Shown one piece after another: positions 1 through 7,403 of a DNA stretch of 18,004 nt. Positions within the stretch are counted from its first letter, which is position 1. Every line of letters starts with the position of its first letter. The DNA comes from an uncultured Ruminococcus sp. (lineage in GTDB: Bacteria > Bacillota > Clostridia > Oscillospirales > Ruminococcaceae). The stretch is taken from the NCBI GenBank assembly GCA_946544695.1, contig CAMNMO010000015.1, positions 1 to 18,004 of the forward strand, read 5' to 3'. Made by a program: the position numbers and the translations under genes. The notes beneath the pieces were generated by a model that was not told the origin of the DNA, did no database searches, and worked only from the letters and a program-made list of their open reading frames with translations.

Positions 1-565
1 CTATCCTCAGGAAGTTTGCTATGATGACCGAGCCGTAATCTGTAAGTATGCTCTCGGGGTGGAACTGCAAACCGTAGGTCTTGTGTTCTTTGTGGCTCAG
101 AGCCATTATCTGTCCCTTGTCATCGGTGCCTGTTATCTCAAGGCAGTCGGGCAGGCTTTCTTTCTCAACTATCAGCGAATGATATCTTGCCGCATCGAGT
201 TTGTTTTTCAGCCCCTTGAATATGGGCTGCGAATTATCTATGGTTATCTCGGTCTGCTTGCCGTGCAGCTGTTCTGCTGCATGAACTATATTTCCGCCGA
301 ATGCTTCCGCTATTGACTGATGTCCCAGGCAAACACCGAGTATCGGTATCCTGCCGCTGAATGCCCTTACAGCTTCAACGGATATGCCTGCGTCATTAGG
401 GTAGCAGGGTCCGGGGGATATCACCAGCGCCTGCGGCTCCAGCTTTTCTATCTCGTCTATGGTTATCTCATCGTTGCGCACAACTCTTATATCGGGATTC
501 AGCACACCTATCGCCTGATAAAGATTGTAGGTGAAACTGTCATAATTGTCTATCAGAAGTATCAT
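1..565 (-). CDS. trpG: Anthranilate synthase component II, glutamine amidotransferase (C-terminal end cut by window edge)
   Basis: Class I glutamine amidotransferase subunit that hydrolyses glutamine and passes ammonia to TrpE in the first committed step of tryptophan synthesis (cytoplasmic). Read on the minus strand from ATG at 565-563, 188 residues are visible and there is no stop before the window edge. The start MILLIDNYDSFTYNLYQ is typical. The oxyanion stretch ISPGP, the nucleophile in GVCLGHQ (Cys79) and the HPES motif (His169, Glu171) complete the Cys-His-Glu triad. Only 18 bases separate it from the trpE stop, and AAAGGGG in that gap serves as ribosome binding site, so the two are cotranscribed. 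It could double as PabA for folate synthesis, as in Bacillus, but the pairing with TrpE and the Trp T-box favours tryptophan. Family assignment is secure; only the last few residues are missing. Confidence 0.95.
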   Translation of the reverse strand, partial: MILLIDNYDSFTYNLYQAIGVLNPDIRVVRNDEITIDEIEKLEPQALVISPGPCYPNDAGISVEAVRAFSGRIPILGVCLGHQSIAEAFGGNIVHAAEQLHGKQTEITIDNSQPIFKGLKNKLDAARYHSLIVEKESLPDCLEITGTDDKGQIMALSHKEHKTYGLQFHPESILTDYGSVIIANFLRI

Positions 566-583
566 AGCCTTATCCCCTTTCCA

Positions 584-2059
584 TTAAAGTCTTGCCGCTT
601 CCTTGACGGCATTTATGACTGCAAGTGCCTTGTTGCAGCTTTCTTCGTATTCGTTCTCTGCCACCGAATCAGCCACAACGCCGCCGCCCGCCTGAACGTA
701 AGCCTTGCTGTTTTTGAAAAGCACCGTACGTATTGCAATGCAGGTATCCAGCGAACCGTCAAATGCAAGATAACCCACCGTGCCGCCGTAGAGACATCTC
801 TTGGTGGTCTCCATCTCGTCGATTATCTCCATAGCCCTTACCTTAGGCGCACCCGAAAGTGTTCCTGCGGGCAGTACAGCCATCAGCGCATCAAGAGGCT
901 TTTTGTCGGCTCTCAGTCTGCCCTTTACGTTGGATACTATGTGCATTACCTTTGAGTACCTCTCTATCACCATCAGGTCTGTGACCTCAACGCTGCCGAA
1001 TTCGCTTACCTTGCCCAGATCATTGCGTCCCAGGTCAACAAGCATCGTGTGTTCAGCACGTTCCTTCGGGTCGTTTATCAGCCGCTGTTCATTTGTGAGA
1101 TCCTCGTCGTGGGTCTCGCCACGCTTTATGGTGCCTGCTATCGGTCTTGTTACCACTGTGCCGTTCTCCACACTTACCAGCATTTCGGGAGACGCACCTG
1201 CAAATGCGTAATCAGCGTGCTTGAAGTAGAACAGATACGGCGAAGGGTTCGTGCTCCTGAGCATTCTGTAAACATCAAAGCTCTCGGGAGGGTCGGATAT
1301 CTCGAAACGCTGTGAGGGCACTATCTGGAAAATATCGCCGTCAGCGATATAAGCTTTAGCTTTCTCCACATTTGCCATATACTGCTCTTTTGTTATGTTC
1401 GACCTTACCTGCGGCTCATCGGGCACAGGTCTCTTTTTCTTGACTTCGGGGCGGTAGCTTTTCAGTGCCACCACTATGTCAAGCGCAGTTTTTTCGCAAA
1501 GCTCGTACTTCGCCGCAATGTCGTCATCTGCATTTATATTGAGTATGATAACTGCCTTGTTGCTCAGGTGATCGTAAGCCACCAGCTTTTCAAACATGAA
1601 AAGGTCAGCATCGGGCATGTTAAGATCATCGTGGGGGATATTTGTGAGCTTCTTCTCGAAATATCTCACCATATCGTAAGCAAAGTATCCCATCAGTCCG
1701 CCTGTCAGCTTGGGATAGTTGTTGAATCTGGGTGACTTGTGCTGTTCGATGATATCCGAAAGAAATGCGATCGGGTCATCTATCTTCTGTGAAACAGGCT
1801 CTCTGCCCGCCTGCCTTACAGTCATTACATGGTCACGCAGTTCGTATTCGGCTTTGGGATCAATACCCACGTAAGAATACCTGCCCCACTTGTTCTTGTT
1901 GTCCACCGATTCCAGTATGAAGCAGTCCTCATACAGCTCGTGCAGGCAGTTGAACAGCTGTACAGGGGTAAAGCTGTCCATCAGCAGTTCGTAGAATACA
2001 GGAACTGTTCTGTATTCTTTCAGATATTTCTTGACGTCTTCGAGATTTGGATAAAGCAT
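584..2059 (-). CDS. trpE: Anthranilate synthase component I
   Basis: Converts chorismate plus ammonia (from TrpG) to anthranilate. At 491 residues it has full family length. The N-terminal domain carries an ILES motif at residues 48-51, matching the LLES element that binds feedback-inhibiting tryptophan. The chorismate-binding domain shows DIFQIVPSQRF, SPSPYLFY-like NPSPYLFYFK, RPIAGTIKRG, HTMLVDLGRND, AGTLSGAPKVRAMEII and GGGVVADS, all normal for active TrpE. The start ATG at 2059-2057 has a strong AAGGAGG 8 bases upstream. The gene lies directly behind a tryptophan T-box leader and is followed by trpG; further trp genes probably lie beyond the left edge. Nothing in the sequence suggests damage. 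The alternatives PabB or isochorismate synthase are less likely given the UGG specifier and the ILES motif. Confidence 0.96.
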   Translation of the reverse strand: MLYPNLEDVKKYLKEYRTVPVFYELLMDSFTPVQLFNCLHELYEDCFILESVDNKNKWGRYSYVGIDPKAEYELRDHVMTVRQAGREPVSQKIDDPIAFLSDIIEQHKSPRFNNYPKLTGGLMGYFAYDMVRYFEKKLTNIPHDDLNMPDADLFMFEKLVAYDHLSNKAVIILNINADDDIAAKYELCEKTALDIVVALKSYRPEVKKKRPVPDEPQVRSNITKEQYMANVEKAKAYIADGDIFQIVPSQRFEISDPPESFDVYRMLRSTNPSPYLFYFKHADYAFAGASPEMLVSVENGTVVTRPIAGTIKRGETHDEDLTNEQRLINDPKERAEHTMLVDLGRNDLGKVSEFGSVEVTDLMVIERYSKVMHIVSNVKGRLRADKKPLDALMAVLPAGTLSGAPKVRAMEIIDEMETTKRCLYGGTVGYLAFDGSLDTCIAIRTVLFKNSKAYVQAGGGVVADSVAENEYEESCNKALAVINAVKEAARL

Positions 2060-2103
2060 GATGTTTTCCTCCTTGATTCGTTATCCCAAAGCAAAAATGG
2101 CAA

Positions 2104-2149
2104 TAAAAAAAGCCCTATCTTCCATAACATTACAGTTATGGGACGATAG
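2104..2149 (-). terminator. T-box attenuator terminator before trpE
   Basis: On the minus strand CTATC (2149-2145) and CCATAAC (2141-2135 read in reverse) pair with GTTATGG and GATAG (2128-2115), split by a small internal loop, with a 6-base apical loop. A run of seven U follows (2110-2104). It lies just downstream of the T-box bulge, where the alternative antiterminator fold would compete with it. Confidence 0.9.
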
Positions 2150-2412
2150 AACCGTGGTGCCACCCATTTTCCCGACATAAAATTGTCGGCTCACTAAGGT
2201 ACGCACTTTCAGGCTGTGCCTTCAAGATCAATACCCTTCCGCACTAACGTAGGGATCACGGCGGGAGATACTCGTATAACCTTTCGCTCCGCTCCTCACA
2301 AATCCATTCACCGCATGCCTTCGTACTGTCTCACACCTGCCGACAGCTCTCTGAAACTACCTCATACAGCTACTTACTTTTGCTCACAGGATTTCTCATA
2401 TCAAATTTTCTG
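2104..2412 (-). promoter_or_regulatory. Tryptophan-specific T-box leader of trpEG
   Basis: Transcribed leader between the trpE promoter and trpE. Reading the minus strand, the distal part of stem I has AGAGAG followed by CTGTC (2346-2342) pairing with GACAG (2330-2326) and the conserved GGTGTGAGA. The specifier loop reads GAATGGA, with codon TGG at 2306-2304 (Trp). The T-box consensus GGGTGGCACCACGG lies at 2165-2152; its TGGC (2162-2159) would pair with a tRNA ending GCCA, i.e. a G discriminator, which is what bacterial tRNA-Trp has. The competing terminator follows at once. Uncharged tRNA-Trp should stabilise the antiterminator and switch on trpEG. Exact 5' boundary is inferred from the promoter. 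Confidence 0.95.
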
Positions 2413-2418
2413 TTTTGA

Positions 2419-2447
2419 ATTATATTACATTTTCCCTATTTTGTCAA
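2419..2447 (-). promoter_or_regulatory. Consensus sigma-A promoter of the trp T-box transcript
   Basis: On the minus strand TTGACA (2447-2442) and TATAAT (2424-2419) are separated by exactly 17 bases: a perfect consensus promoter. Transcription would start near 2412, just ahead of the T-box stem I. A promoter this strong fits control at the level of attenuation rather than initiation. Confidence 0.9.
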
Positions 2448-2661
2448 TAGGCTTTTCAAATTTAATGTGTTAACTTTTTGTGAATTGATTTTTCTGCGGA
2501 ACACAGTCTGTCCATGACTAAAAGTCAAGAAAAACAAAACTGCTGTTTCGTATATCTGCAGCATCATGCAAAAGGGAAGTCCGCTGTCAGCGTTTCAGGC
2601 CGCAAACGTGATGCATTTATGTTCATTGTGGCTGATTTCCGTGAAAATTCCCGTTTCCCCC

Positions 2662-2690
2662 TTGCATTTGCGGAAAATATGAGTTATAAT
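2662..2690 (+). promoter_or_regulatory. Probable promoter of the AI-2E-family transporter gene
   Basis: TTGCAT (2662-2667), a 17-base spacer and TATAAT (2685-2690) lie about 140 bases before the transporter start. The rest of the gap 2450-2830 between the divergent promoters holds no gene that I can support; a CAGCCC/GGGCTG pairing in the untranslated leader (about 2711-2740) is the only other structure seen and is weak. Confidence 0.75.
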
Positions 2691-2830
2691 ATAATATATG
2701 TTTTATATCCAGCCCATGCCATTCTTTTCGGTGAACGGGCTGCTGTGGCACGTTTGTTGAAAGCCGCAGGGTATTTATCGTTCTGTTTTTGGCAGAACTG
2801 AAAATAAACTACCTCGGGAAAGGAAATAAC

Positions 2831-4153
2831 ATGAAGTTTTATGCCAATAAAAAATACCAGACCATAGCCATCTATGCCGCCGTGGTCATTGCAGTGAACG
2901 TGCTGCTGGTGCTGGCGCTTTATAATTTCAAAGACATAGTTAAAGGCGTCAAAGACTTTTTCGTAGTGCTTGAACCCGTAACATGGGGCGTCGTGATAGC
3001 ATTCCTGACAAATCCCATCATGGAAAAGACAAGCAAGCTTCTGGGCAAGCTGTATAAGTCGGAAGAACAGCGGGTCAAACGTGCAGGTTTCATAAAGATC
3101 GTTTCGGTGATAGTGACAGAGATGCTGTTCCTCGGCATAGTCACGGGGCTGGTCGCTATCGTTGTTCCCGAACTTATAAAATCCGTCATGGAGATATTCG
3201 ACAATGCCGGTTCGATAGTAGAAAGTATCCAGAAATGGATAAACAAGCTGTTCCGCAACTACCCGTCCATCGAGCAGGCAGCATCTAAGTGGCTGTCCAA
3301 ATTCAATACCGATATCGGCACCATCTATGACAATGTCAAGCCTATGCTTGAAAATATACTGACAGGTGCATGGGGCGTTGTTACCGTAGTCAAGAACTTC
3401 ATTCTCGGCTTCATCGTTTCTGTCTATATGATGTGCAGCAAGGATAAGCTGCTTGCCCAGATAAAGAAGATGATCATAGCCATTACAAGAAAGCGCACCT
3501 GCGAGAAGATAATGTCTGTATGTTCACAGGCAAACACAGTTTTCTCGGGCTTTATCACGGGCAAGATCGTCGATTCCATAATCATTGGTCTTATCTGCTT
3601 CATCGGTCTGACCATTATGGGCATGCCTTACGCCACCATGATCAGCGTGCTGATAGGCGTCACCAATATCATTCCGTTCTTCGGCCCGCTCATCGGTGCC
3701 ATACCCTCTGCTTTGCTCATCCTTCTGATAGCACCCAATAAATGCATCATCTTTGTGGTGTTCGTGGTAGTGCTCCAGCAGTTTGACGGCAATATCCTGG
3801 GTCCCAAGATACTGGGAGATTCCACGGGTCTGCCGGGGTTCTGGGTGCTCATCTCGCTGCTCGTTTTCGGAGGATTGTTCGGCTTTGTCGGCATGGTGCT
3901 TGCGGTGCCGACCTCAGCGCTGGTATACAGCTTTATCCGTTCCGCAGTTGAGGAAAGACTGAGACGCAAAAAGCTGCCTGTCTCCACCAATTATTATATG
4001 GACGATGTGACACATCTGTATAAAAAGCCGCCCGAGCGCACGCCCCTCACTCCCGAGGAGCTGCTCGAAATGGATATCCCCTCAATGGAGGACGCCAATG
4101 AAGTCCACATGCATGAGCAGTTCGATGCTCTTGCTGAGATAACAGAAAAGTAA
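2831..4153 (+). CDS. AI-2E / PerM-family polytopic membrane transporter
   Basis: Integral membrane protein of the AI-2E transporter superfamily (PF01594), 440 residues, with about eight hydrophobic segments. Recognised by the C-terminal half: GKIVDSIIIG, NIIPFFGPLIGAIPS, QQFDGNILGPKILG and the closing FGFVGMVLAVPTSALV. A long soluble amphipathic stretch separates the early and late TM segments, as is usual. It ends in a charged, proline-rich cytoplasmic tail of about 55 residues. The ATG at 2831 was chosen over an in-frame TTG at 2789 because GGGAAAGGA sits just upstream. Family members include putative autoinducer-2 exporters, Na+/H+ antiporters and proteins of unknown substrate, so the transported compound cannot be told. 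It is transcribed alone, divergent from trpE, with a hairpin directly after the stop. Confidence 0.9.
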   Translation: MKFYANKKYQTIAIYAAVVIAVNVLLVLALYNFKDIVKGVKDFFVVLEPVTWGVVIAFLTNPIMEKTSKLLGKLYKSEEQRVKRAGFIKIVSVIVTEMLFLGIVTGLVAIVVPELIKSVMEIFDNAGSIVESIQKWINKLFRNYPSIEQAASKWLSKFNTDIGTIYDNVKPMLENILTGAWGVVTVVKNFILGFIVSVYMMCSKDKLLAQIKKMIIAITRKRTCEKIMSVCSQANTVFSGFITGKIVDSIIIGLICFIGLTIMGMPYATMISVLIGVTNIIPFFGPLIGAIPSALLILLIAPNKCIIFVVFVVVLQQFDGNILGPKILGDSTGLPGFWVLISLLVFGGLFGFVGMVLAVPTSALVYSFIRSAVEERLRRKKLPVSTNYYMDDVTHLYKKPPERTPLTPEELLEMDIPSMEDANEVHMHEQFDALAEITEK

Positions 4154-4158
4154 AAACT

Positions 4159-4189
4159 GCCCCGAAGCATGTCAGCAGCGCTTCGGGGC
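4159..4189 (+). terminator. Hairpin after the transporter gene
   Basis: GCCCCGAAGC (4159-4168) and GCTTCGGGGC (4180-4189) form a perfect 10-bp stem with an 11-base loop, six bases after the stop. The following tract TTCCTTCTGCTTTT is only moderately U-rich, so termination may be incomplete or use the structures further down. Confidence 0.7.
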
Positions 4190-4199
4190 TTCCTTCTGC

Positions 4200-4235
4200 T
4201 TTTGCAGAGTTCGGCTCTGCGACAGATCTGCAAAA
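4200..4235. other. Two mutually exclusive hairpins in the intergenic region
   Basis: TTTTGCAGA (4200-4208) pairs perfectly with TCTGCAAAA (4227-4235); GCAGAG (4204-4209) can instead pair with CTCTGC (4215-4220) across a 5-base loop. The long fold ends in A or T runs on both strands, so it could act as a weak terminator in either direction. No function is established. Confidence 0.45.
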
Positions 4236-4256
4236 ATGCCATGAATTACCATATTT

Positions 4257-4275
4257 GCGGGTGCCGCCTTTTTTT
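4257..4275 (+). terminator. Weak terminator-like hairpin with T7
   Basis: GCGG (4257-4260), loop GTG and CCGC (4264-4267) are followed by seven T (4269-4275). The stem is short. It overlaps the -35 element of the next promoter, so it would close the previous transcription unit right where the next one begins. Confidence 0.4.
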
Positions 4276-4301
4276 GACAATTGTATGAAATTTAATAAAA
4301 T
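4274..4301 (+). promoter_or_regulatory. Candidate promoter P1 of the activase operon
   Basis: TTGACA (4274-4279), 16-base spacer, TAAAAT (4296-4301). The -35 is consensus; the spacer is one base short of ideal. Confidence 0.5.
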
Positions 4302-4305
4302 CCAC

Positions 4306-4334
4306 TTGTAAAATGCAAACAGATATGTTATAAT
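4306..4334 (+). promoter_or_regulatory. Candidate promoter P2 of the activase operon
   Basis: TTGTAA (4306-4311), 17-base spacer, TATAAT (4329-4334), about 30 bases before the start codon of the activase gene, whose GGAGG is at 4357-4361. Tandem with P1; either or both may be used. Confidence 0.65.
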
Positions 4335-4369
4335 AATTCTAATTTGTAATTTCTTCGGAGGTCATGTAA

Positions 4370-7342
4370 ATGAGCAGGATCTATGATCTGGGTATCGACG
4401 TTGGGTCTACCACAGTCAAGACCGTTATCGTTGATGACGGTGAGTTCATATATAACAGATACGAGCGGCATTTTTCCCGTGTTCGTGAAACGGTGGCTGA
4501 GCAGCTGAAGCTCATTCGCAAAAGCTACCCTGACGATAAGTTCCGCATCGCCATAACAGGTTCTGCGGGTCTCGGTATAGCCGAAGCCTGCGGTATCCAG
4601 TTCGTTCAGGAGGTCTTTTCGGCTTTCACTGCCGTTAATAAGACCTATCCCGATGCCGATGTGGTCATCGAGCTGGGCGGTGAGGACGCTAAGATAATCT
4701 TCCTCACAGGCGGTGTCGAGCAGAGAATGAACGGTTCCTGTGCAGGCGGTACAGGTGCTTTTATCGACCAGATGGCAGGTCTTCTGGGTGTAACGCCCGA
4801 TGACATGAACGACCTTGCGATGAAGGCTGAAAAGACCTATCCCATAGCTTCACGCTGCGGCGTTTTTGCTAAGAGCGATATTCAGCCGCTGCTCAATCAG
4901 GGTGCCAAAAAAGAGGATATCTCGGCTTCCATCTTCCAGGCTGTCGTTGACCAGACTGTTTCGGGTCTGGCGCAGGGCAGAAAGATTGAGGGCAAGGTGC
5001 TGTTCCTCGGCGGACCACTCACATACCTCAGCGCCCTGAGAGAGACTTTCAAGAAAACTCTTTCTCTGAGTGACGATATGGCTGTGCTGCCCGAAAAGTC
5101 GTCCTGCTATATCGCTTACGGTGCTGCACTGCATGCCCATGACCTTTCGGAAGAACTGACCGTTGACGAAGCACTTGAGAAGATAGAGAATGCAAAGACC
5201 AATGATAACATCGTGGTCGGCAAGCGTCTGTTCGAGTCTCAGGCTGATTATGCCGAGTTCATCGAGCGCCATAAGAAGTCTGACCTGAAATACGAAGATA
5301 TCATGACCTATGAGGGTGATGCATATCTCGGTATCGACGCAGGCTCAACTACCACAAAGCTTGTGCTCATCACTCCCGAGGGCAGGCTGCTGTATCAGCA
5401 TTACTGCTCAAATCAGGGTCAGCCCCTTGATATCATATCGTCAAAGCTGAAGGATATTTACAGGCTTGCAGGCGATAAGCTCAATATCAGGGCTTCTGCC
5501 GTAACAGGTTACGGCGAGGAGCTGATAAAAGCAGGTCTCGGCGTTGATTACGGCATCGTTGAAACCGTTGCCCACTACAAGGCAGCTGCATATTTCTGCC
5601 CCGATGTAGATTTTATCATCGATATCGGCGGACAGGATATAAAGTGCTTCAAGATAAAAAATAATGCCATCGACAGTATCATGCTGAACGAAGCATGTTC
5701 TTCGGGCTGCGGCTCGTTCATTCAGACATTTGCGGGTGCGATGGGCTATGATATCGCAAATTTTGCTCAGCTGGGACTTTTTGCCAAAGCTCCCGTTGAA
5801 CTTGGCTCACGCTGCACGGTATTCATGAACAGCTCTGTAAAGCAGGCGCAGAAGGACGGTGCGACTGTTGAGGATATCTCTGCGGGTCTTTCCGCATCTA
5901 TCATAAAGAACGCTGTCTATAAGGTCATCAGGGCGAAGTCCATAGATGAGCTTGGAAAAAATATCGTCGTTCAGGGCGGTACCTTCCTCAACGATGCTGT
6001 GCTGCGTTCCTTTGAACAGGAGCTTGGCAGGAACGTTATCCGTCCCGCCATCGCAGGGCTTATGGGCGCACTGGGCTGTGCGCTGTTTGCAAAGGAAAAA
6101 TCTGCGGGCACACTGACCACTTCGGGTCTTATCACCGAGCAGGAGCTCAATGAGTTCACATATACCAGCCGTGCAGTACAGTGCGGCGGCTGCGGCGCTC
6201 ACTGTAACCTTACCGTGATACGCTTCAATGACGGACACAGATTCATTTCGGGCAACCGCTGCGAAAAGGGTGCGGGCATAAAGATAACCGACCGCACCGA
6301 GAATATGATAGAATACAAGTTCAACTATATAAAGTCTCTCGAGGAAAAGAAGCCCCGCATGAAGCCCATCGCAAGGGTGGGGCTGCCGCTGTGCCTTTCT
6401 TATTACGACCTCATGCCGTTCTTTACACAGCTGTTCACCGACCTGGGCTTTGAAACGGTGTTCTCTGAGGAGTCCACCAGGGAGACTTACTACAAGGGTC
6501 AGCAGACTATCCCTTCCGATACCGTATGCTACCCCGCAAAGCTCGCCCACGGACATATCGAGAGCCTGCTTGAAAAGGGCGTTGACTTTATTTTCTACCC
6601 CTGCATGAGCTATAATATCGACGAAGGCGGTTCCGATAACCACTATAACTGCCCCGTCGTGGCTTATTATCCCGAGCTTCTCAAAGCAAATAACGATAAG
6701 CTCACAGAGGATAATTTCATTGCGCCTTATATCGACCTTAACAACAAGGGTCACGTTGCAAAGGCAATGGCAAGGGCGCTGAAGAAATACGGCATCACCG
6801 CAAAGCAGGTGATGGCACTGCTCAACCGTTCTTACTCGGCGCAGATAGATTTCCGCCGTGACATCAAGGGCAAGGCTCAGGAGATCATGCGTGAGGCAAG
6901 GCGCAAGGGTCAGAAGATAATAGTTGTAGCAGGCAGACCCTACCATATCGACCCCGAGATAAATCACGGTATACATAAGCTGATAGCTTCGCTCGGATTC
7001 GCTGTCATCACCGAGGACAGCGTGGCAGGTCTGGTGGAAACACCCGCACTCGATGTGCTCAACCAGTGGACCTATCATTCGAGACTTTACCGTGCTGCAA
7101 AGTATGTTTGTGAACATGATGATATGCAGCTGGTACAGCTGGTAAGCTTCGGCTGCGGTATCGACGCTGTCACCACTGATGAAGTCAGGGCTATCCTGGA
7201 AGAACAGGGCAAGCTCTATACACAGCTCAAAATAGATGAGATAACCAACCTCGGTGCAGCCAAAATAAGACTTCGTTCGCTTGCTGCCGCCCTTGAAGAA
7301 AAGGACGCACAGAAACAAAAGAAACTTTTGAAAAATGCTTAG
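4370..7342 (+). CDS. 2-hydroxyacyl-CoA dehydratase activase-related protein with two BadF/HgdC-type ATPase domains and a DUF2229-type domain
   Basis: Cytoplasmic iron-sulfur ATPase-family protein of 990 residues. Domain 1 (about 1-260) opens with DLGIDVGSTTVK, has ELGGEDAK and two cysteines, Cys124 in NGSCAGGTGAF and Cys163 in SRCGVFAKSD, which in HgdC-type activators bind a [4Fe-4S] cluster between two subunits. Domain 2 (about 317-575) repeats this with YLGIDAGSTTTK, DIGGQDIK, Cys443/Cys447 and Cys482. A cysteine-rich link follows (CGGCGAHC, residues 605-612, plus NRCEKG) and then a DUF2229-type region (about 660-960, with TVCYPAKLAHGH and FIFYPCMSYN). In well-studied members ATP hydrolysis drives an electron into a partner dehydratase; the substrate of this branch is unknown. 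In many Clostridia the part encoded by the next gene is fused on, giving about 1400 residues; here the chain ends after a lysine-rich tail. ATG chosen because of GGAGG 8 bases upstream. Confidence 0.9.
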   Translation: MSRIYDLGIDVGSTTVKTVIVDDGEFIYNRYERHFSRVRETVAEQLKLIRKSYPDDKFRIAITGSAGLGIAEACGIQFVQEVFSAFTAVNKTYPDADVVIELGGEDAKIIFLTGGVEQRMNGSCAGGTGAFIDQMAGLLGVTPDDMNDLAMKAEKTYPIASRCGVFAKSDIQPLLNQGAKKEDISASIFQAVVDQTVSGLAQGRKIEGKVLFLGGPLTYLSALRETFKKTLSLSDDMAVLPEKSSCYIAYGAALHAHDLSEELTVDEALEKIENAKTNDNIVVGKRLFESQADYAEFIERHKKSDLKYEDIMTYEGDAYLGIDAGSTTTKLVLITPEGRLLYQHYCSNQGQPLDIISSKLKDIYRLAGDKLNIRASAVTGYGEELIKAGLGVDYGIVETVAHYKAAAYFCPDVDFIIDIGGQDIKCFKIKNNAIDSIMLNEACSSGCGSFIQTFAGAMGYDIANFAQLGLFAKAPVELGSRCTVFMNSSVKQAQKDGATVEDISAGLSASIIKNAVYKVIRAKSIDELGKNIVVQGGTFLNDAVLRSFEQELGRNVIRPAIAGLMGALGCALFAKEKSAGTLTTSGLITEQELNEFTYTSRAVQCGGCGAHCNLTVIRFNDGHRFISGNRCEKGAGIKITDRTENMIEYKFNYIKSLEEKKPRMKPIARVGLPLCLSYYDLMPFFTQLFTDLGFETVFSEESTRETYYKGQQTIPSDTVCYPAKLAHGHIESLLEKGVDFIFYPCMSYNIDEGGSDNHYNCPVVAYYPELLKANNDKLTEDNFIAPYIDLNNKGHVAKAMARALKKYGITAKQVMALLNRSYSAQIDFRRDIKGKAQEIMREARRKGQKIIVVAGRPYHIDPEINHGIHKLIASLGFAVITEDSVAGLVETPALDVLNQWTYHSRLYRAAKYVCEHDDMQLVQLVSFGCGIDAVTTDEVRAILEEQGKLYTQLKIDEITNLGAAKIRLRSLAAALEEKDAQKQKKLLKNA

Positions 7343-7353
7343 GCTGTATATAC

Positions 7354-7371
7354 GTGAGGACAGGTCCTCAC
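7354..7371 (+). other. Perfect intercistronic inverted repeat between activase and dehydratase-like genes
   Basis: GTGAGGAC (7354-7361), AG, GTCCTCAC (7364-7371), an 18-base near-palindrome in the 61-base gap between the two genes. There is no T run after it, so it is more likely an RNA stability, processing or translation element, or a protein site, than a terminator. The next gene has its own GGAGG just downstream. Confidence 0.6.
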
Positions 7372-7403
7372 AACTGTACTAGATAATTTTCGGAGGAACA
7401 GAA

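Noticed and set aside
2514..2801. 95-codon plus-strand frame between the trp promoter and the transporter gene
   Set aside because: No recognisable family, no ribosome binding site, and the transporter promoter (2662-2690) lies inside it; treated as non-coding.
4159..4270. Small RNA gene between the transporter and activase genes
   Set aside because: Hairpins are present but no separate promoter; terminators and antisense-compatible stems explain them better.
5807..7318. 503-codon minus-strand frame opposite the activase gene
   Set aside because: It lies wholly antisense to strongly supported coding sequence and its composition (Cys/Leu/His-rich, no domain) is typical of an antisense frame.
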